A DNA stretch of 35,673 nt from Bacteroidota bacterium (GTDB lineage Bacteria > Bacteroidota > Bacteroidia > Bacteroidales > FEN-979): NCBI GenBank assembly GCA_026391805.1, contig JAPLDJ010000002.1, positions 1 to 35,673 of the forward strand, given 5' to 3'. The notes beneath the pieces are model-generated. The model saw nothing but the letters and a program-made list of their open reading frames with translations, was not told the origin of the DNA and ran no database searches. Made by a program: the position numbers and the translations under genes. This document shows positions 1-5,585 of the stretch, piece by piece (within the stretch, counting starts at the first letter, position 1; each line of letters begins with the position of its first letter).

Positions 1-39
1 CTAAAAAGTCCTTATTCGCCTTTGTGAAGACCTTTGTGG

Positions 40-77
40 CCTTTGTGGTTAAATTTTAAGTGATTGAACCACAAAGG
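40..77. terminator. Inverted repeat downstream of the serine hydrolase gene
   Basis: CCTTTGTGGTT at 40-50 is the exact reverse complement of AACCACAAAGG at 67-77, an 11-bp stem with a 16-base AT-rich loop. It lies about 100 bases past the stop of the minus-strand hydrolase gene. It could stop transcription in either direction, but there is no clean T tract, so the terminator role is an inference. Confidence 0.4.
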
Positions 78-85
78 ACTCGAAG

Positions 86-105
86 CCTGCCTGCCGGCAG
101 GCAGG
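86..105. repeat. 20-bp perfect palindrome
   Basis: CCTGCCTGCCGGCAGGCAGG is a perfect 20-bp palindrome made of a repeated CCTG/CAGG unit, in otherwise AT-rich spacer DNA. It has the look of a dispersed intergenic repeat, but only this one copy is in the window. Confidence 0.55.
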
Positions 106-182
106 TACACACAAAGTCGCACAAAGGAAAATATTCTGCATACTTTTTCTTTTTAGTCAACCACTGCAGGGGATGAGGCTGA

Positions 183-1970
183 TTAAAGTTTTAACTCCGC
201 TGTTGCTTTTGCTATTAATACTTTATCAAAACCATTTTTTAGAAAAAATGCAAAATCCTCTTTTATAAGATTCTTTTGAGATGCTTGTTCATTGATTCCT
301 TTTGCAATAAATTCTTTATACAATTTAATTGCTTTATCGTATTCGTTTTTGAATAAATAACAATGGGCAAGATTGTTAAGGACGCCATTCTCATTTGGTT
401 CAAGTTCTATCCCCCTGTTTAAATATAAAATAGCTTCGTCAAATCTTTTGGTCTCCAATAAGTGCCAGCCAAAAGCATTCAATTCACCCTCATTCGGTTT
501 TATTGTATCTGCTCTTACAACCTTTGTTGCCGGCGGGAATGCATTGCCGTTCAGTTTTCTTGAATAGCCTGTTACATTTCCGGAACCATCCGTTATAAAT
601 GATTTTTCGGTCGGGAATTCCATATTTATAAAATCGTTTTCCGAAGTAAAATAGATCTTGCAGGATTGATTATTTGCCCAATAAACCAGGCCATCCTTCT
701 CTTTGGTTATTTCAGCAATCTTTCCTTCATACAAATAAACGCCAAGGTATTTTTGGGTTATTGTTTCCGGAACCATAACCGTATTTATGTTCGCTGGTTT
801 ATCAAAACCTTTCCATTTATATACAGAAGCCACACTGTTCAGCAGCTCCAAAATAATATTTCCATCATCAGAATTCACAAATATCACAACACCGGTTCCC
901 CCTTCAACACTGCCATAATACAATCCCCTGTATCCTTCATTTCCTGCGTCATGAAAGAAATACTTTTCTCCGTTTCTGTCGCCGATAAATGCACCCATTG
1001 TTGCCGAATTATCAATATAGGGTGTTAACTGTAAAGTGGCCATTTGCCGGTTTAAAACCTTTGAGGATTTTCCTGCATACGCCAATTGGGTTTCAATAAC
1101 ATACTTGCTTAGGTCGGTTGGTGTTGTCCATAAACCCATTGGAGCCTGTTCGGGATATACATGAAATGTAGCTTCCACTTCAGCACCATCTTTTGTGTAT
1201 CCCAGGGCAAGCTTATTCAGTTCGTTTTTTGCCGGCGGAGCTGCCGAGAAAAAACTATGTATCATTCCCAATGGTTTCAGCACATGATCAAACATGAATT
1301 TTTCATACGGTTGATGGGTCAGGTCTGTAATGATGAGTTGAGAAATGATGATTCCTCCGCCTGAATATTGAAACTGTAAACCGGGTTCAAATAAAGATCT
1401 TACAGGTGGAGTGTTGGCTGGTTCCCTGCCATCTAAAATCTGAGGTATCGTAGGAATTCTGCTTTTTGCATCATAGCCCGGGAAACCACCGTAGACCGAT
1501 AAACCGGCCGTATGACTCAGTAAATTTGCCGTTGTGATTTTCTTTCCTTTTGACAGGCTGTCGTAAGGGAATTTCCACGACGTTAAATATTCATTTATGT
1601 CTTTGTAAAGATCCAGTTTATTATCCTGTGCTAATTTTAAAACTCCCACTGCATTTAACGATTTACTTATGGAACCCGGCTTAAATAAAGTTGCAGTTGT
1701 TACCCGACGTTGTTCTTTTTCATCTGCCCAGCCATAGCCCTTTGCCCAAACAAGTTGATAATTATTTACGACCGCAATACTTAACCCCTTCACTTTATAA
1801 AAAGCCATACGGTCGGCAATATTGTCCGTCTTTCCATTCAGGATTACACGACCGGATAAATTGTTTTCTACTTGTTTTATTTGATCTTCAATTTCTTTTG
1901 AATAAGATGTTTGGGCCGATAAATTTCCAAGGGTAAGGCAAAGTGTAATTGATAAAAGTATTTTTTTCAT
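183..1970 (-). CDS. Secreted beta-lactamase-family serine hydrolase with C-terminal TPRs
   Basis: A 595-residue protein of the class C beta-lactamase/penicillin-binding (AmpC/EstB) fold. Residues 1-20 are a signal peptide (ending LSAQ). The SxxK nucleophile motif is S100-I-S-K103, the Tyr motif is Y202-S-G, and HDAG at 340-343 sits where KTG is usual, as in many esterase/D-aminopeptidase-like members. Residues about 500-575 form two TPR-like helical repeats, so the enzyme may bind a partner. Substrate cannot be read from sequence: peptidase, esterase or a housekeeping role are all possible, and lactam resistance should not be assumed. It is monocistronic on the minus strand. No TAnnTTTG promoter was found in the 70 bases upstream. 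Confidence 0.85.
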   Translation of the reverse strand: MKKILLSITLCLTLGNLSAQTSYSKEIEDQIKQVENNLSGRVILNGKTDNIADRMAFYKVKGLSIAVVNNYQLVWAKGYGWADEKEQRRVTTATLFKPGSISKSLNAVGVLKLAQDNKLDLYKDINEYLTSWKFPYDSLSKGKKITTANLLSHTAGLSVYGGFPGYDAKSRIPTIPQILDGREPANTPPVRSLFEPGLQFQYSGGGIIISQLIITDLTHQPYEKFMFDHVLKPLGMIHSFFSAAPPAKNELNKLALGYTKDGAEVEATFHVYPEQAPMGLWTTPTDLSKYVIETQLAYAGKSSKVLNRQMATLQLTPYIDNSATMGAFIGDRNGEKYFFHDAGNEGYRGLYYGSVEGGTGVVIFVNSDDGNIILELLNSVASVYKWKGFDKPANINTVMVPETITQKYLGVYLYEGKIAEITKEKDGLVYWANNQSCKIYFTSENDFINMEFPTEKSFITDGSGNVTGYSRKLNGNAFPPATKVVRADTIKPNEGELNAFGWHLLETKRFDEAILYLNRGIELEPNENGVLNNLAHCYLFKNEYDKAIKLYKEFIAKGINEQASQKNLIKEDFAFFLKNGFDKVLIAKATAELKL

Positions 1971-2116
1971 TTTTTCTGTTTTGTCAGAGTTAAAGCTTTG
2001 CCTGTTCGTTTCTTGCAGAATGTTTCAGGTTAGCAGTGTCCCAATGGTTGATTCTAATGGTTGATAGTATGGTGTCGTGCGGGATTACGAGGCGATTTCC
2101 TATTGTTGTATGCAGT

Positions 2117-2716
2117 TTACTTGTTGTGATGTTCAGGGTAATTCTTATATCTTTTTAAAATATGTATTGTAATTAATGCAGATGTCATAAAAAATGAAAT
2201 CCCAATCAAATGTGAAACTGACTTACTACTTGATTCTCCAAGTGCATTAAAATCATTCATGGACCCAAGTAAATAAGCAAAATAGTTGTTCCCAATATCG
2301 AATAGCGGACTCAGTATCATTATTACTAGAATTAAACCTATCATGAAAGGCTTTTTTATCTCAGTTTTAATTATCAATAAATATCCAAGTGCAAGAAGAA
2401 TCATATCTCTGGCGTATGGAAGAAGAATAATTATAAAATCTATTGAATCACCTTTGTAATCATATCTGACATATCCTGAACCAAGATCACCAGTCCAAAA
2501 TCTTGGAATCAACTTAACTTCATATATAGGTTTATCAAAAATCCAGGCACCCAGCATATGCATCAACTCATGAAACGGCGCGTATGATAAATACCAAATC
2601 AAATAAACAAACATTATGCTTGGCAAATATTTTTTATAAGACCAAATACTCCGTTGATAAAATAAAACTAAAGGAAGCATTATGAGCAAAGCTATTTCCA
2701 AAACGCTGATAATCAT
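2117..2716 (-). CDS. Multipass membrane protein with HExxH motif
   Basis: A 199-residue hydrophobic protein with about five membrane segments. H49-E-L-M-H53 lies at the end of the second hydrophobic segment and is followed by a region rich in G, Y and D. This arrangement resembles site-2-protease-like or DUF3267-like membrane zincins, where HExxH binds zinc. I cannot identify the third zinc ligand, so protease activity is only a suggestion. The gene starts 94 bases from attC-like site A and shares the orientation of the neighbouring mntA-hepT and fic genes, so it could be the next cassette. No attC-like site was found after its stop codon. Confidence 0.6.
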   Translation of the reverse strand: MIISVLEIALLIMLPLVLFYQRSIWSYKKYLPSIMFVYLIWYLSYAPFHELMHMLGAWIFDKPIYEVKLIPRFWTGDLGSGYVRYDYKGDSIDFIIILLPYARDMILLALGYLLIIKTEIKKPFMIGLILVIMILSPLFDIGNNYFAYLLGSMNDFNALGESSSKSVSHLIGISFFMTSALITIHILKRYKNYPEHHNK

Positions 2717-2810
2717 ATATCAAATGGTATGCTAAAAAAGAATATTTGCTATCTTATAAATCAAGTTTAAAATTTTGAATCTTTATAGTATGCAGAATGT
2801 GTGGTCTATT

Positions 2811-2907
2811 GCATAACGTTGCGCAGCTAAGGCCGGTGTGTGAGATCGGGATCGCGCGAGCGATCCGGAAAGACCGAGCATTGGCCTTAGCTGCTCATTA
2901 GTTAAAG
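2811..2907 (-). other. attC-like integron recombination site A
   Basis: Read on the minus strand this 97-bp element starts CTTTAAC (R''-like) and ends GTTATGC (R'-like GTTRRRY, one mismatch). The boxes are separated from a perfect 12-bp stem (GCAGCTAAGGCC at 2823-2834 with its complement at 2883-2894) by unequal spacers of 6 and 5 bases. An inner hairpin (GGATCGC/GCGATCC, 2849-2866) fills the loop. It begins 13 bases after the hepT stop codon, where a cassette attC belongs. Size and layout fit attC sites; no integrase gene is in the window. Confidence 0.55.
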
Positions 2908-2920
2908 TGGAAATTTATTG

Positions 2921-3262
2921 TCAGAAATTAGGGATAATCGTTGATATCTCGGTGATGAGACCAGGAATTTGTTCGAGAATTATTTTCCAAATAATTTGAA
3001 GGTCAACGCCAAAATAATCATGAACAATTCGATTACGGAACCCACGTATTCTGTACCAATCAATTTCCGAATATTTATCCTTTATTTCATCCGGTAAAAG
3101 ATTCGATGCTTCCCCGATAATTTCAAAATTCCTAATTACGGCATCAACAGTTTTATTGTCCTTAGAAAATTCCTCAAAAGAAATACCCTCAGTATATTGA
3201 AGAATTTTCTCAGCAGATTCAGTAATATCTTCAAGCAATAATTTTGGAGTTCGATTAGACAT
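2921..3262 (-). CDS. hepT: HepT-like RNase toxin (DUF86)
   Basis: A 113-residue HEPN-fold toxin of the HepT/DUF86 family. The family signature RX4HXY is visible as R-N-R-I-V-H-D-Y (R76, H81, Y83 from the ATG used here). In the characterised system the motif cleaves RNA and its Tyr is the residue AMPylated by the antitoxin. I chose the ATG at 3262 because it overlaps the mntA stop by 8 bases (ATGTCTAA), a translationally coupled pair. The only upstream in-frame start is a TTG at 3289, inside mntA. It ends next to attC-like site A, so the pair appears to be carried as one gene cassette. Confidence 0.85.
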   Translation of the reverse strand: MSNRTPKLLLEDITESAEKILQYTEGISFEEFSKDNKTVDAVIRNFEIIGEASNLLPDEIKDKYSEIDWYRIRGFRNRIVHDYFGVDLQIIWKIILEQIPGLITEISTIIPNF

Positions 3263-3545
3263 AAACGAGATCTTTTTGAATTTCTTCAAGATATTTTGGC
3301 TTTACCCCATTTTTTGAAACTAGATCTACCTTTAGATTAAGAATTTTTTCAAGTTCTTCAGCTAAATCAATAAATTCAATTCCAATGGGTTGCTCATAAT
3401 CAATAAGAATATCAATATCACTATCATCTTTGAAATCTTCTCTTGTAAAGGAGCCAAAGATTCCAATTGATTTCAAATGATATCGGGCTAACAAATCTAA
3501 CTTATTAGCTTTAAGTAGGTTGGTGATATTTTCCTTATCGATCAT
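3255..3545 (-). CDS. mntA: MntA-like antitoxin nucleotidyltransferase
   Basis: A 96-residue minimal nucleotidyltransferase. The motif runs G31-S-F-T-R, then S42-D43-I-D45 with the two metal-binding aspartates, and D74 is a candidate third. In the known MntA/HepT module this enzyme transfers AMP to the toxin's tyrosine and silences it. It is the first gene of the pair and overlaps hepT. A strong promoter (TTTG-N19-TATCTTTG) sits directly before it, with only 4 bases between the -7 element and the ATG, so the mRNA is probably leaderless. Confidence 0.88.
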   Translation of the reverse strand: MIDKENITNLLKANKLDLLARYHLKSIGIFGSFTREDFKDDSDIDILIDYEQPIGIEFIDLAEELEKILNLKVDLVSKNGVKPKYLEEIQKDLVYV

Positions 3546-3549
3546 TAAA

Positions 3550-3580
3550 CAAAGATAGTTTACAAATTGGGAATATCAAA
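3550..3580 (-). promoter_or_regulatory. Bacteroidetes-type promoter of mntA-hepT
   Basis: On the minus strand TTTG (3580-3577), a 19-base spacer and TATCTTTG (3557-3550) match the Bacteroidetes housekeeping consensus exactly. The mntA ATG follows after 4 bases, so transcription should start at or just before the start codon. The promoter lies inside the putative cassette, so the pair would not depend on an integron promoter. Confidence 0.75.
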
Positions 3581-3591
3581 ATTTCAATTTC

Positions 3592-3683
3592 AACTAACGT
3601 GGGGCCGCTAAACGGAGCAAAGGACAAACCCTTGAAGAGTGGCCTAAATGCTGTTATTGTTGCGATTTAGCGGCATGTTATGC
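3592..3683 (-). other. attC-like integron recombination site B
   Basis: On the minus strand it reads GCATAAC (R''-like), a 2-base spacer, the 9-bp stem GCCGCTAAA, an irregular loop, the complementary stem (3604-3612), a 5-base spacer, then GTTAGTT (R'-like). The length is 92 bp and the end boxes resemble those of site A, although stem sequences differ. That is the normal relation between attC sites of different cassettes. The 3' end of the fic gene runs into it, which cassette genes often do. Confidence 0.55.
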
Positions 3684-4651
3684 CCAGAAGTTATTTTATA
3701 GAGTGTTTTGTTTTTATCCCCAATACGAGTAAAGAGATTTATATCTACTCCCTTTTTAAGGTCCCTGCTTGCTGTTGCACTTGAAAGATTTCTAAATACA
3801 TTCATGTAATCCTTTCTGGAAAATTCTGATTTGCCCAATGAAATGAAATAATCAATCCTTTCAATATCAGTTACAAGTCTGTTGTTAAGACTTAATAGCT
3901 CACTTAACGAACTATCAATAATGTTTAACATATATTCAATAAATTCCGTAGAGCCCCCTTTTTTATCACATTTGGCCAAGACGTCGTAGTATTCCTTCTG
4001 AGTATTGCTGATCAATGTTTCAAAAGGAAGATATTCAAAAACAGGGTATTCCTTTATTAAAATGACCGTCTGCCAAAGTCTCCCCATTCTTCCATTTCCA
4101 TCAAGAAATGGATGAATGAATTCGATTTCGTAGTGAAAGACACAACTTTTAATCAATGTCATTTCATCTTTGCTCCTCAGATATGAAAATAGATCCTTTA
4201 TAAGGAGCGGCACATTACCCGGGGGTGGGGCAATATGAGCAACCCTTGAACCTTGATAGATTCCTGCATTTTGATTTCGGTATTTCCCGGGATTTTCAAT
4301 TAAACCATCCAATAACAATTTATGAGCAGATAAAAATGACTTTGATGAATAAGGATTGAACAATGTTAATTGATCGTACACTTTAACTGCATTAAGAACC
4401 TCTTTAATGTCTTTTTGCGGACCAATAACTCGCTTATTTTCAATAATAGCAGTTATTTGTTCTATATTAAGTGAGTTACCTTCAATTTTTAATGAGGAAT
4501 GAATGGTTCTGATTTTATTCTGTTTTCTGAGCAAAGGTGAAGGTCTTTCTAAGAAATACGATTTTATCGCACCGATTTTCTCGGAGATCGTGGCTGTCCT
4601 TAAAAGGATTGGATATGATATTTGGTAGGGTGGTCTCATTGATACTATCAT
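3644..4651 (-). CDS. Fic-family AMPylase with N-terminal inhibitory helix
   Basis: A 335-residue Fic protein. The catalytic loop H180-P-F-L-D-G-N-G-R-M-G-R191 is intact (HPFx[D/E]GNGRxxR). The inhibitory motif S53-L-K-I-E57-G58 matches [S/T]xxxE[G/N] and lies N-terminal, a self-inhibited class II Fic whose Glu blocks ATP until released. The C-terminal third is helical and may be the winged-helix DNA-binding part common in this class. The last ~14 residues are encoded by attC-like site B. Two starts are possible: ATG 4651 within the operator repeats, or ATG 4639 after them. Targets are unknown. Confidence 0.9.
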   Translation of the reverse strand: MIVSMRPPYQISYPILLRTATISEKIGAIKSYFLERPSPLLRKQNKIRTIHSSLKIEGNSLNIEQITAIIENKRVIGPQKDIKEVLNAVKVYDQLTLFNPYSSKSFLSAHKLLLDGLIENPGKYRNQNAGIYQGSRVAHIAPPPGNVPLLIKDLFSYLRSKDEMTLIKSCVFHYEIEFIHPFLDGNGRMGRLWQTVILIKEYPVFEYLPFETLISNTQKEYYDVLAKCDKKGGSTEFIEYMLNIIDSSLSELLSLNNRLVTDIERIDYFISLGKSEFSRKDYMNVFRNLSSATASRDLKKGVDINLFTRIGDKNKTLYKITSGHNMPLNRNNNSI

Positions 4652-4663
4652 TTGATACTATCA
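4640..4663 (-). promoter_or_regulatory. Tandem palindromic operator at the fic start
   Basis: Two identical 11-bp palindromes, TGATACTATCA (4640-4650 and 4653-4663), spaced 13 bp centre to centre, begin at the -7 element of the fic promoter and cover the predicted transcription start and first ATG. A repressor bound here would block initiation. The likely candidate is the Fic protein itself through its C-terminal region, which is an inference. Confidence 0.6.
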
Positions 4664-4692
4664 AAGATACAAAATTTGATTTGACGATACAA
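4662..4692 (-). promoter_or_regulatory. Bacteroidetes-type promoter of fic
   Basis: On the minus strand TTG (4692-4690), a 20-base spacer and TATCTTTG (4669-4662) match the Bacteroidetes promoter consensus. Its downstream edge overlaps the tandem palindromes at 4640-4663. Confidence 0.7.
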
Positions 4693-4974
4693 GTTTTTCA
4701 TACTTTTGGGCATAGCGATTGTGTAAACTCCTTGCGGTTATATTTTGACTTGTACGTTCAGATGTTGAAGTTATCTGCTGATTTTCGATGAATAACCGGT
4801 TGCGGTTATCCATCTTCACCCAAATATCCTAAATAATACGGCTACCCGGCTTGAAGGCCGGCATAAATTTCCCTTCTGACTTCAGATCTCCGGTTTCTCA
4901 CCTCTGCTTGTATAAAAAGAGTGTCTGAAAAGTTATCCGGAATGCAAAACATTGAAGCAGAAGGCAAATTTTTT
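4693..4974. other. Gene-free spacer between fic promoter and minisatellite
   Basis: No convincing gene. It holds one small perfect hairpin, ATAACCG-GTTG-CGGTTAT at 4792-4809, and from about 4915 degenerate units that lead into the minisatellite. Nothing else was recognised. Confidence 0.4.
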
Positions 4975-5184
4975 TATCCGGAGGTTTAAGCATATTGTCC
5001 GGAAGACTAAAATTTTTATCCGGAGGCTTAAGCATATTGTCCGGAAGACTAAAATTATTATCCGGAGGCTTAAGAATATTGTCCGGAAGACTAAAATTTT
5101 TATCCGGAGGCTTAAGAATATTGTCCGGAAGACTAAAACTTTTATCCGGAGGCTTAAGAATATTGTCCGGAAGGCAAAAACTTT
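4975..5184. repeat. 42-bp tandem minisatellite, five copies
   Basis: Five near-identical 42-bp units start at 4975, 5017, 5059, 5101 and 5143. Each unit is itself two diverged 21-bp halves, both carrying TCCGGA (TATCCGGAGGCTTAAGAATA and TGTCCGGAAGACTAAAATTT). Degenerate 21-bp units continue to about 5270. The period is a multiple of 3, so an open frame (4952-5209) runs through as a very basic 14-residue repeat. In another frame the flanking units read as heptads like LTELKNN-LAEAKKC, while the five core units carry TAA stops. Most likely a decayed coiled-coil gene segment or a non-coding satellite. Confidence 0.85.
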
Positions 5185-5288
5185 TCTTCAGAGGCCAAAA
5201 AATATCTGACAGAGCTCAAAAACAATCTGGCTGAGGCTAAAAAATGTCTGACAGAATCAGTGAAACAGGCGGAGTACCCTGAATATCA

Positions 5289-5585
5289 CTATTTTTTCTT
5301 TTTCTTCCCGGCATTCATGGCAACCTTCACGTATTCATCTTCCGTGATAAAGCCGTCGTTGTTGACATCCCATGGTTTGTACTTTTCCTCCGCACTCTTT
5401 TTATCCTTCCAGATCGCGAAGAACTCGGTCTTGCTGATCTTCCCGTCTTTGTTTTTATCAGTCTCCTTCAGCAGCATTTTGTAAGCCTCACGGGCGTTCT
5501 TTTCAATGTCCTTCTGGCTTTGTGCGCGGATCTGTTGAAAACCCGCAATGAAAACGATGATTAATGGAATGAGAAGCTTTTTCAT
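5289..5585 (-). CDS. Secreted EF-hand calcium-binding protein
   Basis: A 98-residue protein with a signal peptide (residues 1-21, ending RAQ) and two canonical 12-residue EF-hand loops, DKNKDGKISKTE and DVNNDGFITEDE. Each has Asp/Asn at positions 1, 3 and 5, Gly at 6 and Glu at 12, so both should bind calcium. A lysine-rich tail (GKKKKK) ends it. Its ATG overlaps the TGA of the upstream aminotransferase (ATGA, 4 bases), so the two are translationally coupled although one is exported and the other cytoplasmic. Binding partner unknown. Confidence 0.85.
   Translation of the reverse strand: MKKLLIPLIIVFIAGFQQIRAQSQKDIEKNAREAYKMLLKETDKNKDGKISKTEFFAIWKDKKSAEEKYKPWDVNNDGFITEDEYVKVAMNAGKKKKK

Noticed and set aside
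3263-3289. TTG 3289 as hepT start
   Set aside because: It needs a 35-base overlap with mntA; ATG 3262 gives a normal 8-base coupling overlap.
4975-5184. CRISPR array
   Set aside because: The 42-bp units are contiguous with no unique spacers, and no cas genes are present; it is a minisatellite.
4952-5209. 85-residue basic repeat protein as a gene
   Set aside because: The open frame is a by-product of a repeat length divisible by three; another frame over the same units is also open, and there is no promoter or start context.
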